Shown here: positions 50,101-61,900 of the stretch, one piece after another
Position numbering within the stretch: position 1 is the stretch's first letter
Layout of the letters: each line of letters begins with the position of its first letter
Assembly (NCBI RefSeq): GCF_037126465.1
Contig: NC_088203.1
Coordinates: forward strand, 102,424,668-102,488,667
DNA from: Ornithodoros turicata
Taxonomy: Eukaryota > Arthropoda > Arachnida > Ixodida > Argasidae
Direction of reading: 5' to 3'
DNA: 64,000 nucleotides
Notes under the pieces: generated by a model
What the model was told of the DNA's origin: nothing
The model's database searches: none
The model's input: only the letters and a program-made list of their open reading frames with translations
Made by a program: the position numbers and the translations under genes

Positions 50101-51789
50101 GGGGTGCAAATTCGGGAAGGAACGGGTTTAACCCTAAAACTTCAGATTCTAATAACTCTGGATGCTGTACAATTCTTTGCCCTTCTTCTTTCATTTATTT
50201 ATTTTTTGCGGTTCTTGTCCCAAGCATGTGCCCAGCTCGCGACCTGCACCTCATCCTGCGCTACACATAACTGCTGGCTTGATGGTATACATATAACTAC
50301 ATAAATTGCACGTTCCAATTCCTCGGTCACCGTTCATCTGTCCTTTCAGCGCATTAATTGCAGTTACTTCCAACACAAAAATGTTATGATGTCAGGTCCC
50401 TCAATGTGTTGCCTATTACATGCCCAATATCGATGCTGTAATGCAGGACGTAAATCAGATTGCACATTACGAGAAAGCAGGTTACAATGTAGTTGAGGTT
50501 ATAGTCAGTAACCTTATTTGACGAGAAAACTTCCGATACCCTTATTCAGTCCTCGTTTTGCTTCATTTTCAGATTCAGCTTTCAAAAGAACTTCACGGGG
50601 CTTATGAGCAACAACAGCACTACAAAGAAAAGTGGTGCTCTGTAACACAGGAACTTCAAGAGTGCAAAAAAAAGCTAGAAGGATTTCAACGTGAAACCTT
50701 GAGGACCCAGATGGACGAAGTGGAGGCCCTGTATCAGAGATCAAGGGCAAGGTTCGGACAGAGGTTGACTTCCGAAGGGGGAGAGTAAGGCTCATGTTTG
50801 TGGCATGGACGTTCATAGCGTGGACCATAAGTAGGGCCCTGTGTTTTTGGGTAAAACCTGTTGTTACCCCTCCGATTTGGATCATCATCACTTATGGTAA
50901 TAACCCCCCCCCCCCCCCCCAAAAAAAACGAAAATCACCTTGGCATAGTGCCAAATCAGCCACCAATAAGGGCACTGAAGAACGCTAAACATGGGACACA
51001 GCACAGATGATCCGCATCTCATGTTCATCTAAAATGTGAGAAGTGCTTTTTTTTTTTTCCTTATTTTTCACGCGAAGATCTACCTTTCCACACGATTTCG
51101 ACAGATTTTACCCTGTTTTATGGCTCCTGAAATAGAACCCGATTTTTATCACCGATTTTCGAAAAACATAAAACCCGAGAAACACAGGGCTCTAACTCTA
51201 AGCGTAGGGTTCACGTTTGTAGCATGCAGGTTCATGTTTGTAGCACCAGTGGAGCATTGGACCCAATGCACTTTGAGAAGTCGACACATTGGATGCTTGG
51301 CGGCGCTACCTGCATTTTCAATGGCCATTGGTTTCAAATATCATTGAAGACTGCTCGTGTGACAGGAGTATAAGAAACTTAACTGAGCATCGTGGCACGT
51401 GTACAGGCAAATAATCCTATTCTAAAATCTCTGTATCGAATCAAACGAGAATAGCAAGTAGTACAGTATTTATTTCTTTGAAGCGTTGCACAACTAATAA
51501 TGAAGCTTTCAAAATATGGCTTCTCAGTGCAGCGCAAGACAAGATACCACCACAAGTCCAGACGACAAAAAGTGGTAGCACAACAACAGAGCAGAGAAGT
51601 TCACCATCAGATTTGGGTGTGGATGATCGCACCGCCAAGTGGACGGGTGGAGCGTGGAATCAACACATCAGGCGTCTCATTGGAGAACGCGACACTTTGC
51701 TCAAGACAGGAGTTTACAAGAGTGGGGACAGGATTATTCTCGAGCTAAACAGACACATTACGGAGGCCCTTGCGAGGGAAAATAAGTGA
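38145..51789 (+). CDS. CEP120: Centrosomal protein of 120 kDa (CEP120)
   Basis: CEP120 promotes procentriole elongation and ciliogenesis with SPICE1 and CPAP. Nineteen coding exons: 38145-38184, 39643-39911, 41620-41934, 42921-43115, 43206-43319, 43901-43996, 44179-44413, 44820-44967, 45057-45206, 45290-45401, 46434-46501, 46587-46668, 46732-46869, 48356-48445, 48504-48596, 49210-49322, 49386-49563, 50573-50784 and 51528-51789. Phases agree throughout, giving 969 residues (human 986). The first C2 domain begins LIVVSILEGRYFP and contains VEAKFDGE. PERASVRI-like PAERASVRIYSSPDIL marks the second, HHYCFTLDLRSIYLYPP and RYHYPFFG the third. From about residue 620 the protein is charged coiled coil (LKEKEDAHLKALTEEWK). 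It ends with the conserved LIGERDTLLKTGVYKSGDRI. Introns 2 and 4 use GC donors. Most introns carry MITEs. Confidence 0.96.
38847..38935 (-). repeat. SINE 3' fragment, reverse orientation
   Basis: A T-rich run followed by GCGAAGCAACTGTGGCTATG is the reverse complement of the tail region of the SINE at 46090-46390 (CATAGCCACAGTTGCTTC). A similar fragment lies near 6348-6410. Confidence 0.5.
38996..39028. repeat. GGTTCA tandem repeat
   Basis: About five copies of the hexamer GGTTCA/CAGGTT occur in tandem in CEP120 intron 1, shortly after a short AGAGT repeat (38947-38968). Confidence 0.85.
39207..39468. mobile_element. hAT-like MITE with CATGGGCG ends
   Basis: The left end CATGGACGTACC and right end AACGCCCATG are imperfect inverted repeats. 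A perfect eight-base duplication GTCACAAC flanks them (39199-39206 and 39469-39476). It contains a run of G residues. Confidence 0.8.
40017..40137. repeat. 121-bp foldback in CEP120 intron 2
   Basis: Arms of about 50 bases, from ACAGGTTTTCCCGG to AAATTAATCCATG and back, pair around a short loop. A half-copy of similar sequence (GGATTAATT, GCACTT, GATTAA) lies near 59480-59520. Confidence 0.75.
40325..41503. mobile_element. hAT-like MITE, AAGTACTT family, interrupted
   Basis: It starts CAGTGACGGGCGAAGTACC and ends CCCATCATTG, with a perfect eight-base duplication GTAGTGGC (40317-40324 and 41504-41511). Its ends are dense arrays of GTACTTAAAGTA and AAGTACTT words. A second element (40851-41490) is inserted 13 bp from its right end. 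Relatives lie at 58655 (fragment) and 62642. Confidence 0.88.
40851..41490. mobile_element. hAT-like MITE, ATCCGC family, nested
   Basis: The element runs from TAGAGCCCTGC to GCAGGGCTCTA. The perfect duplication CTTCCCAT (40843-40850 and 41491-41498) is itself part of the host AAGTACTT element. Both ends iterate CATCCGCATCCGATCCGC. It includes a perfect 44-bp palindrome at 41417-41460. The long open frames through it are by-products of the repeated word. Confidence 0.9.
42194..42470 (+). mobile_element. Truncated MITE, GGTTTAACCCG family
   Basis: It starts TAGATCCTGAAGTTTTAGGG and aligns through TTTCTCCCCGAATTTAGCAT, but the right terminal repeat is missing. It lies in CEP120 intron 3. Confidence 0.65.
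43438..43721 (+). mobile_element. Truncated MITE, GGTTTAACCCG family
   Basis: The left end is missing. The right end GAAAACTTCAGGCTCTA is complete. It begins with a small palindrome, CGGGTAAAGATTG followed by CAATCTTTACCCG. It lies in CEP120 intron 5. Confidence 0.65.
45664..45754. repeat. Hairpin beside AT microsatellite
   Basis: CCAAAATTTCCATACAAACA is mirrored by TGTTTGTATGGAAATTTTTTGG-type sequence about 50 bases later. A TTATA tandem repeat follows at about 45873-45913. It lies in CEP120 intron 10. Confidence 0.65.
46090..46390 (+). mobile_element. tRNA-derived SINE
   Basis: The head contains a polymerase III B box, GGTTCGAGTCC (46163-46173), inside tRNA-like sequence. The body includes GCTGTGCTGTCTGAGG and TTTTCCCTGGGTTTTCC. 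A close relative, with B box GGTTCGAATCT, lies at 55100-55265. Tick genomes are known to carry tRNA-derived SINEs; which family this is was not established. Confidence 0.7.
48604..49146 (+). mobile_element. hAT-like MITE, TAACTACT family, copy 4, at a splice donor
   Basis: The duplication GGTAGCAC (48596-48603) / GATAGCAC (49147-49154) includes the last base of CEP120 exon 15 and the first seven bases of its intron. The element makes up 543 of the intron's 613 bp. Terminal and internal structure match copies 1-3. Confidence 0.9.
49808..50152 (-). mobile_element. MITE, GGTTTAACCCG family, reverse
   Basis: GTGCCTGAAGTTTTGGGG at the left and CCCTAAAACTTCAGATTCTA at the right bracket the family's inner blocks in reverse order (AATTCGGGGTGCAAATTCGG near 50100). 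It lies in CEP120 intron 17. No clear target duplication was seen. Confidence 0.7.
50832..51194 (+). mobile_element. hAT-like MITE, TAGGGCCCTGTG ends
   Basis: The left end TAGGGCCCTGTGTTTTTGGG and right end GAAACACAGGGCTCTA are inverted. Flanks ACCATAAG and ACTCTAAG agree at 6 of 8. It contains a C run followed by an A run. It lies in the last CEP120 intron, 47 bp after exon 18. Confidence 0.75.
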
Positions 51790-52999
51790 TCATTGTGAAG
51801 CTGACCCAACAAGGCCAATTTGTATCCCTTGGGCTTTTCCCATGCTCAGCTCATGTTCACGTCTCAGCCGATGTTCAGCCGATGTTCATGTCTCATGACA
51901 CAAGAAGCATTGCCACGGCCAGTGTTATTGTTAAGGGACATATTACTGTCACAAAACTTTTCCATGCTAGAATTATGCCCTTATTGTGCAGCAGCGAAGC
52001 TCTGGCTGGTCACAGGACATCTGTGTTGTAATACATCATAAAAGAGGTCCACAGCACAAGAATGGACTGGGTCCCCGCTAAGTTGAACTTGACTCACAAC
52101 ATCAAGAAGGTATCCAAGGAGAGCAAAAGTACTAGAACACTGTTACCAACTCTATCCCTGTCAGGGATTACAGAGAGCCTATAATGTAACAATCACAAGA
52201 AATTTTGGGTTTCGTAATGTGGAACGTTATCACCTGTAATGGTGCCAATATGCAATCATTTTATGGGCATAAAATTTTGTACAGTTTATGGGTGCCGTTA
52301 TCATCGCTTTTAAGCAGACATCACAAAATTCATCATTCATCACGTCGAAGATAACCATTTTTCACTCATGCAATCTCATTTATATTTATTAAGACTATAT
52401 AAGATGGTTGAAAATGATCTGTGGTTTTATCGTTAATAAATTGTAGTGTTAGTTTTGTATGCAGTTCTAGCATTTTCTTGACCCCCCCCCCCAAAAAAAA
52501 AAAAAAGAAGAAAGGTTGAAAGAGACATAGGTGGCAGTGACTGTTGTAATTTTGTCAATTCTGAGTTAGTTTTTGTAGTAAAGTTTAGATACAGTACTAA
52601 TTGGGTACTGCATTATTAAATTACTGCAAATCTAGTCTCCTCATAAGATCATATCCAATAAGAACAAACATGTGGGACCTTTTTGGACAGCAGCCGACTG
52701 GACTCAGAACTTGTCTTTTGTAACTCTTGCTTTTCTGCAGCCAAATGTGTCTTCCATGCAATGAGATTATATTTCACTTGTTAAGAATTGCCTGAATGAT
52801 TACAGTTGTCCTTTTTCTTCTTTCTTTTAAAGGCACAGACAACGTACACAATAATGAATGCTTATGCAAAAGTTGATTTGCTGTTCAAGGTCTATTTTTA
52901 TATGACAAATTGGGTATAAATAAAGAACTCTCAATGCAGCTTATGTGTATGTGTCTGCAGGCAGTATACAAAATCTCCCTTTCAACATTTTTCGAATAA
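51790..52999. other. CEP120 and GH31 convergent 3' ends
   Basis: No coding region was recognised. Canonical AATAAA signals for the plus strand occur at 52435-52440 and 52919-52924. A minus-strand AATAAA occurs at 52385-52390, about 610 bp past the GH31 stop. The two 3' untranslated regions may therefore overlap. Confidence 0.5.
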
Positions 53000-55900
53000 C
53001 TACAACCTTGCTTGTGTCGCCTCAATCGCAATCTCCCTCCAGTTTGCTAAATCAATGCCGCAGGACATCCAAAGCTTGGTCAGAATCAACACGTCCGTGT
53101 CTTCCTTGTAGATGCAGTTCTCAGATGGGATGTCGCAGGTGCTGCTCATAGTATTGGCGACAATGCGTGTGGGCCGAGCCCGCATTCCCAGAAAAACGAT
53201 CTTATTTACGGAGACGTTGACTTCGGGCATGAGAATGAAGCTTGACACTGGGCGGATATTAAGAGTGTACGTCACCTCCGTATGCATGCCTTTCTTTCTG
53301 CCCAGAAGCTGCAGGGTGACATTCAGAACATTGGAGGGGCTTTCCAAGATGCCATCATCCATGTAGATTTCACCTGGAAGGAGAGTATTCAAAATGAAAA
53401 AATATCTTTTTCTTTTTTTTTTTTTGCAAACTTAAGAAGTGTGCCTGTACAAGGCACAGGCTGTTCCTGACAGTGGCGATAATTATAAAAACACATTAGG
53501 TTGCACTGCCTGGTCTTCTCTCAGTTATGTTGCTCTGTCTTGAATAGTGCATATTGTATTCTGGGTCGAACCCGAAAAACTACGGAAACGAGCTTGCAGA
53601 AGTGCAAATTCAACCATCCATTCAGGCACTCGGGAATGCTACAACCGCAGATGCTCGGGAGCTCGTACTGATGTGAAATGCGAAAAGCGCTCTTTTTAGT
53701 TTCCACCCGATATCGCCCGATTTCACCCGATTTCACTGCTCCTGAAATAAAAACATCAAGAAACCCAAAACTGGGCATAAAAATTCGATCATCAAGGTCA
53801 GATAATCACAAGCAATAAAAAGAAGCTGCACTCTTTAAACATCCGTCACAATATAGTATGCACGAAAGTCCGAAGATTCACAAAGTCCAACAAGATCCAA
53901 AAGGAAGCAACAAAAAATCTGTAGGAATCCATTGGAGGAGGAGGAGGAGCTAAAAACCTTCCATAAAGCTTGCTCCGGCGACTGAACGAGAAAACAAATA
54001 ATAATGTAGAACGCGCGCCGTCCATGTTGTCTCCTCCATCCAAAACCGGTTTCCTCGGTTGCGAGCTGGCTGTTCTTCGGCGGAGAATGGGGAGATTGGC
54101 ATCCCGTTGCTAGGCGACGCAGCCGCGCCGGACCCAAGATGGCGGTCTCGCTCGCCGGCGTGGCTCAGTGTCGCTACTCTGCTCCCTATATTTAGTGACT
54201 CTATATATAGCACGAGAGGGAAATCTGATCCTCTCACCCTCGAAAACCCCTCAACTCGTTCGGAGAGCCCGTATGAGAATGAGTGAGGAGGATGGATTGA
54301 CGCCGTATGGGAGTGCAGATCGGGTTGCCGCTCCGCACTGTGTCTTCCCAATCTGCCGAATCCAAACTCGCCGAATACACCGAATGCACATTTGGCCTTC
54401 AAACGTGCTGTCCCAACTGGCCAACCATGTCTCAATTTGCCGAAGTACTTTACAGGGATCCGTTGTTTTTTTCCAGTTCGGTTAGAGTTCAACTCCGCAT
54501 CACCGCGAAATATCGGTTCGAACCGGTCCAGGTAACTGAATTTCGAGCACATTGCCATGGGTAAAGACATCTTTACGATTCTCAAATAACACAAATGTAC
54601 TTTTGTTGTTGCCGACACAGCAGTGGTTACGGCAACACTGCGGGCGTACGTGTTATAGATCTGTATCTTTCAACGTTACGGTAAAAATGCAAACTTCGGG
54701 ATAGTGGACGATAAAAATCGCGTACAAGGAAGCCTATAACAACTGCCAAAAGGAAGACCTCAAAACTGACACAACTCAAAGAACTTAATGGCTGCGAGGA
54801 AAAAACACCACGCTCACTTGGGTGGCAGTTTTGTTTTGTTCACTTTCGGTTTCGAATTTGGCAACGCGGCTCAATCCGCTGCGTAAATCATAGTTCCGAT
54901 CTCTCAAAAACACAGATTCTGTCTGAACCGGATCGCGAACCGGTAACCGCCTAGATTTATTTCGGTTCAGTTCGGTTCAACGCGAGAAAAAAAAATTGTT
55001 CGGTTCGCGAAAAATTCGAATTTTTAGCGCTTTTCGGTTCAGATTCAGTTTCGGTTTTGATCCCTGCTTTGCTCACGTGTCACACACACATCCCATCCTC
55101 TTCACATCGAAGATGGGAGGCGATCGAGGTTCGAATCTCTGTGCTGTCTGAGTGTTTCCGTGGGTTTCCCTCAAACGCTGTAACGCACATGTCGGCACAG
55201 TTTCCTAGGAAGTCGGCTCAGGACGCGCGGTCCACCCCGAGCGACATGCCGCCACACCGGCAGGCAGATCTCTCGGCAATATAACGCGTCATCAACCGAC
55301 CCATATTCCTCGATTCGGTCGTTCGTGGGGGCGTTGTGTTCTTCTTTCGTTCATCTCTCATCGAGTGCTTTTCGAGGTAAGCAATACGCTTTAATTATTA
55401 AATAATTTATTAATTAGCTAATATTATTAGCGTAATTTATTAAAAAGCGACTATAGGGGACCTGAAATCATGCTCATAGCCAGCCACGCTTCTCAAGATA
55501 GTGACACCAATCTGACGTGTATGGACAGTGTATAAAGTGTCCTAAGTGAAGTAATAAAATATCTGGCATCCCAAACAGCAGATCAAAGTCGATGCACTGA
55601 AGTACCTCGAAATAAAATAGACGTTGAAAACAGGGAAAGGTAACAGAAACGGTAACGAATATCGCACAGTTAGAATACCTGAAACAGAAACAGAAACGAC
55701 AATAATTTACGGTAATAATTCGGGTACCGCAGGGCCCGAATTATGGCAATTCTTCACCATATCATGTAGATAAATTTATGAAATAAACCTCAATGAAGCA
55801 AACTAAAATTAACTGAAGAACTTCAACTAAAATGAACTATCAAACTGGAGCATATAAGTAAGTAGTATACAGTAAATAGAAGAAGCATATAGTTCTTCTT

Positions 55901-58900
55901 ATACGCTTATGGTGACCTGGAAGTTGCAAGCGTGAGTAACATTCCTGGAAACCATGTTGATATTAGCTGTTCACAGAAATCAGGTACGTGTATTTTGAAT
56001 AAACGTTGTCTCTTGTATGCATGTATCCTTGGAGTCCTCAAAATAGACTTCAGAACGTAGAGAGATTAAGTTTTGTCACGGTCTCAATGGTCTTTTCTAA
56101 AAAAAAAAAGCAGGAAAGAAAATAAAGAAGGAAAACAAAAAGCTGGAGGTGGGGCTGTACCGAAAACCGAAACGGAAACGTAACGGACACGAAAGCAACA
56201 ATGGTGGTAACCGAAACTGAAACAGAAACAAATAAGGGCCAGTAACGGAGGTGGTAACAGAAACGAAAAAGATTCCGTTACCTTTCCCTGGCTGCAAGAG
56301 AATGTTTCTTATTCTAAGTGAACAAGCTACAAGGACACGTATAATTATCGAGAGACGCAAGAAAACGAGCGAGCTGGTGGCTTAAGGATTCATGACAAGA
56401 AAACCCAAGGACCAGGGAACGAAAAATAAAAAATAAAAATAAAAAATAAGCAAGGTCTCAAACACTATACTGAGAAGTTTTTGATAGAGAGACAAGACCC
56501 CCTTTTCAGACGTTGTTTGTGCTAGAGTCACTAAATAAGGGACTCTAGTTTGTGCGTGTGTCCTTTCTGCGTTCCCTAGTCGCGGGGTGATCGTAATTTG
56601 AATCCACTCTCTTTAAAAAAGAAAAAAAAAACCCGAAACCAGCACATACTGTGACATATAAATCGCCAACGTTGATATGCAAATGAGCCGACACCAGAAC
56701 TACACACATCTCGGGCGTAGAAACGAAATGAGCTTCGGCTTATCAGACGCGGAAAACGGTCGCGAACACCCGTCACTCCTTTACGAGGGTGGTTCAATAA
56801 GTTTCCGGCCCGAAGTAGAAAATGCGCGCGAATTTGAAAATACGATTAAGGACGCGTGGCGCCATCTGTTGGGGGGCCGGAGCACCACCCTCAACTCTCT
56901 CCATGCTTTTGTCAGTTGGAGAGCGGCATTTCAAACAGCCAGGGTGCACTCTTCAGTTAAAATGGAAAAAATCGAGTACCGCGCTGTGATAAAATTCTTG
57001 ACAAAACAGGGACTTTCGCCTAAAGAATTTAAAGCGCGACTGGACAACGTATACAGGGAAGCCTCTCCGTCGTACACAACGGTAAAAGACTGGGCTAAGC
57101 AGTTTCGACTGGGGCGAGAGTCCATTGAAGATGATCCACTGCGATGGTCGTCCAGTGGAAGTGGTGACACAAGAAAATTTGTCTCTTGTCGAGGAGGAAG
57201 TGCTGAACGACAGGCGTCTGAAGGTTGAAGGAAATCTCAGAAAGGCTGGGGCTTTCCAAAACAACCGTTTTTCGCATCATCGGCGAGGGCCTTCACATGA
57301 AAAAGGTCAGCGCGAGATGGGTGCCACGACTTCTCTCGTCAGTTCAAAAGCAACAGCGCGTCGTCTGTGCCAAAGAGTTTTTGGAGTTCTGGCAAGAGAA
57401 CGAAGAAGAAATATTGAAAACAATTGTCACAGGGGATGAGACTATGGTGCTCTACTATGATCCCCTTTCGAAAAAGGAGTCGATGGAATGGCGCAAACCA
57501 GGAGAAGCACCCTCAAGAAAGCCAAGGTCACACAATCCACAAAGAAGATCATGGTAACAATATTTTGGGATTGTCACGGGATCCTCCTCATCGACTTCAA
57601 AGAGAGGAACACCACAGTGAATGCGACTTATTATGCTTCACTCCTGCACCGACTGCGAGACGCCATCAATGAAAAGAGGCGCGGCAGGTTGAGTCGAGGT
57701 GTCCGGTTGTTCCAGGACAATGCCCCTGTCCACACGGCTTGTGTTACCAAGGCTGCACTGAAGGAGTGCGGTTTCGAAGAAATCCACCACCCACCCTACA
57801 GTCCAGACTTGTCACCGAGTGACTACTTCCTGTTCTCAAACTTGAAGAGGGATCTCAGAGGACGGAGATTTCAAAACGATAGTGAGGTGCAAGAGGCAGT
57901 TTTCCAGCATTTTGCGGACAAAACTTCGGACTATTTTTTCAAGGGTAAAAGAATGCTGGTTGAAAGGTGTCAAAAGTGCATCGAAGTTAAGGGTGACTAT
58001 GTCGAAAAGTGATACACTTGTTTCGTCTCTATGACTATTAAAAGTTGGTCGGGCCGGAACCTTATGGAACCACCCTCGTACCGCTCGAGAAGGGCATGGT
58101 TTCGGTTTCGGTTTCGGCTGACTTGCATGCCGAAGTTTGTCGATTTATATCTCAAAGCACGTACTCGTTTCAGGATATTAAAAAAAAATTATCTAAGAAG
58201 CACTTTAAATCATGACAGGCTTCAAATCTGCTGTCTCGCATTTCCACGAAAACATCAAATAATTCATGAATTTACGTACGCTTTCCGACAGGATGTTCGC
58301 CTGGCCGTAGAACCCACCTGTGAAAACTGCATCTAAGTATCTCCCATAGTATTTTTTTTGTAAAAATTCTGTAAATCATACAATAAAAATAATGCCCCGT
58401 ATAGTTGCACCGTTCCATAGCCGTCGCAGGTACATGGGGATTCGGCAGATTGCGCTATGACCCTCCGCACAGCGCGCGCGCCGATCGAGTTTCCGGGGTA
58501 GCGTCGGGGTAGAAGTAAAAATATGTTTGAAATTATTATGTGATTGAAATAATTCATTGAAAATATCTTGCATCGCCGTTCCTGGTAGGCCGCGTTACTA
58601 GAGGAGGTTGTGACAACTTTGGTAAATGTGCATGATTGATTGTAATGATGGGCATAAAAGTGTACTTAAAGTAAAGTATTCTCTTCAAAGATTTTCTGTT
58701 TCCGACGCATTATGAAAGAATGTGACTTTATTTGAAGACTAATAAAAAAATGCTGTACACAATACTTTTCAAAAAAAAGAAGAAAAAAAAAAGAAAGAAA
58801 CGTCGTTGTCGATATTCACACGCTCCCGTCACGCTCTGACGTCAGAATAGCGAGAGCCATTCCCATTGGTAGTTGTACGCACTTGAGAGACGTCTGCAGT

Positions 58901-61900
58901 GAGGTCAGATCTGGGTGCGTTTCCGCATTCGCCACTTTCTACGCTATGTCTACGCTATGTCTGAAATGCTGGCTCACATACATAATGCAAATAACCATCT
59001 TTTACATTTATCTCGCATCACCTGGGGCGAGCTATCCTAACTGTCACGTCACGGCTCCTTTAAAACCATCATCCAAGGCAATGAAGATCTAACTACCCAA
59101 TAAAACAACCGAGTAACTATCACAGACACACACACACAAAAAAAAAAAAATCACGGCGTAATAACGAGGATAACCAACAGCCGTAATCTGCATTTTTTAA
59201 AATAAGTTCCTCCACGGCGCCATCGCCGGAAGTAAAACCAGTCCCCACACCACCACAGCCGCCGCTCCGGTTATTGCTCCGAGCACAGCAACAGTACAAA
59301 GCAGTGCTGACAATATCAAAGACAGAAATGGAGTGATTGAGATGTGATAAAGAAAAAAAGGGAGATTTATTCACTCGTTAACTAATCCTCTCGTAACTAT
59401 CCATTGAATAATGAAAGGCGAACTACATATTTTCCCCTCACATTACTTAAAATGACACGTTTATTTCCATGGCACTCGGATTAATTCACATTGCACTTAG
59501 ATTAAGTTAGCTGTAACCTGTAACCACTGTGAAACATAACCATATTGACTTCGGCTAGTCTGTTACAAAGAGCAGAGAAACCCAAACAGTAGTAGAGTAG
59601 TGGGGGGAAATCTTAGGGAGGTACCCAGAGAGGGGCCAGGAAAGTATGGGGCTCTGCAAAAAATTTGTAGCATCATGGAGGGCGTAGATAATCACTGCTC
59701 GCACGGCGGAAATAAGTCATAACGGAAGGTGAAAAACGAGCGGCAAAAAAACGAAAAATTTACAGAAGGAGGAAAAAGTATCTCGCAAATATGTCATGGT
59801 GGAACTTCCAATAGACCTCTACGCGAGAAACATCATCATGACTTTGGTAGACAAAGTGAATCCGCTTCCGATTTCTTTCGGTTTCAGTCTGTCTGCCAAC
59901 GTCATGACGACGTTTCTCGGGTAGAGGTCTATTGAAAGAAAAGTAGGACCGAAGGTCGCGTCGCTTTCAGGGACCATCGTAATCCTCACAAGACCGTGGC
60001 TTTCGGGCGCGACCTTCTTCGCATTTAGCTTTGAGCCTAGTTCTACTCTACCAAATTGGTGGCGCTGTCGAACACTATGACGTCATTTGTGTGCAAACAG
60101 GGAGAGGTCTATTTGACATGGTAATAAAATCGTCATTACTCACCCTCTGCAAGTACCTCTTCAGCAAACTCCACTTCCGCCTTACGCAACGCAACCACGA
60201 GCGACATAGACTTCGCACGGGTCTCTGCAACTGTTAGACCAGGCACTCGCAGGGGTACCACGTGTCCTCCTCTTACATACACAGCTGTCTGGTACTCGGA
60301 CGATATAACCCTTGTCCAGCCAGGACTGTCTTGGAGCGTCCTCTCGCGATGTCTGTTAAAAAAGTCGTAAAACACTCCCCTGGGAAAGTAAACGTCCAAC
60401 TCGCTCGTATTCGCGTTCACAACAGGCGCTACCATAAGAGCAGGACCCAACAGAAACTGTCGCGTCACTTCGAGCGCTGTCTCGTCCTCGGGAAACTCCA
60501 GGAACATGGGACGCACGAATAGAGGCCCATTCGGGTCGCTGAACTTTTTCAGGTGAGTGTACATGTACTCGAGAAGAGTGTACCTAGTCTGTATGGCTAG
60601 TCTTGCAACGTCTCTTACTTTTGGCGACGAGTACGGGTCTACGTCAATCTGTCCCGCATTTCTGTAAGAGAACATCAGAGGAGTCCAAGCCGATAGCTGA
60701 TACCATCGCGAGCACAAGTCATACGTTGGTGCACCGTAGGATCCACATACCGCTGACCCGTACAGCGGAGCACCGAACATGGACATTTCTTGCATATGTA
60801 CCAGGGAGTACTCGAGCATGTCCCACGACGCACCATAGTCGGTGCCGAAATGTCCAGCATATCTTCCTGTCGTTGTTGTCGACGAAACGCTAGCTATGAA
60901 GGTTCGTAAACTGGGATTTTTATTCCGTATGACGTCGCGAATAACTTGCGTCTGACGTAGACCGTACGCGTTGTGTACGTCGACGTGGTACACAGTTCGT
61001 CCTTGTTGGGTTTGGTGAACGCTGTCCATACAAATGGTGTCCCTGAAGAGGAGTTCCTTGGTTGCAAAAGCTAACGGGAAATTGACCGAGTTGTTTGCGC
61101 ATCTAGTGCTGTAAGGCGGTGGATCTTTGAAAGCTGTCGACGGTTCTGGGATGCTGACGTCTAACGGAGTGTTCTGGTCCAGGACCAGCCCGTGGAACCC
61201 TTTCAGAGAAAAGGAAAGTTGGTTCAAGTCCTTTTTTAGCCACTGTTCATAATTTGGTGAGAATACGTCCGCTACGACATAACCTCCGGTATTTTCCGTA
61301 CCCTCCGGCGTACCAATGACGGCCTCACCATCGCCCTTTTTTATAAATACGTCCTCCTTGAGACCGTCGGTGTACGGCGTGTACGGAGCCTTCTTGTCCG
61401 GCACCACGACGGGCACGTGAGGTGTGAGGAAGAGAAGTAACTTCTGTGACTGCTGCGACAGCAATAATCTTGTCTTCTGCCACGATTCTGTTTGCTGTGA
61501 CGGTGGCAGACCCATTTCTGCACCAAGTGACGTTCCGATACAGTCCGACTCTTGAGGTATTCTTTTAGCTCTCATACCTTGTACGACGCTATGCGACTTG
61601 TTCACGTCATATCTGCAGGCATGAAATCCTAACGCCCACATCGGCGGTAAAGCTGGACGCCCGATGAAGTTTATCATCTCCCTGATCACTTCGAACGGGT
61701 TCGAACCTACAAAGACGTGGAGGTCGAGACGGACGGCTCTCAGAATCCGAAACGTCACAGCTGGATGCCCGGTTGTTTCAACTTCAACGATGCTTTTCGT
61801 GGGAATGAGAACTCCATGTGCCAGGCCACCGCTCTCGACGCAAACGTAGGACGCGTACGTACCAGGCCATCCTGCACCAGACCCTCCAGAGTGGCTTAAA

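Larger units (their letters stand above)
53374..60143. other. GH31 terminal intron (6.8 kb), repeat-filled
   Basis: No further GH31 exon or other gene was seen. It holds a fragment with CCCGATTTCACCCGATTT words (about 53700-53790), two motif-iterated MITEs (54453-55065 and 55631-56290), a SINE (55100-55265), a mariner copy (56784-58078), an AAGTACTT fragment (58655-58690) and a foldback (59805-59937). Confidence 0.6.
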
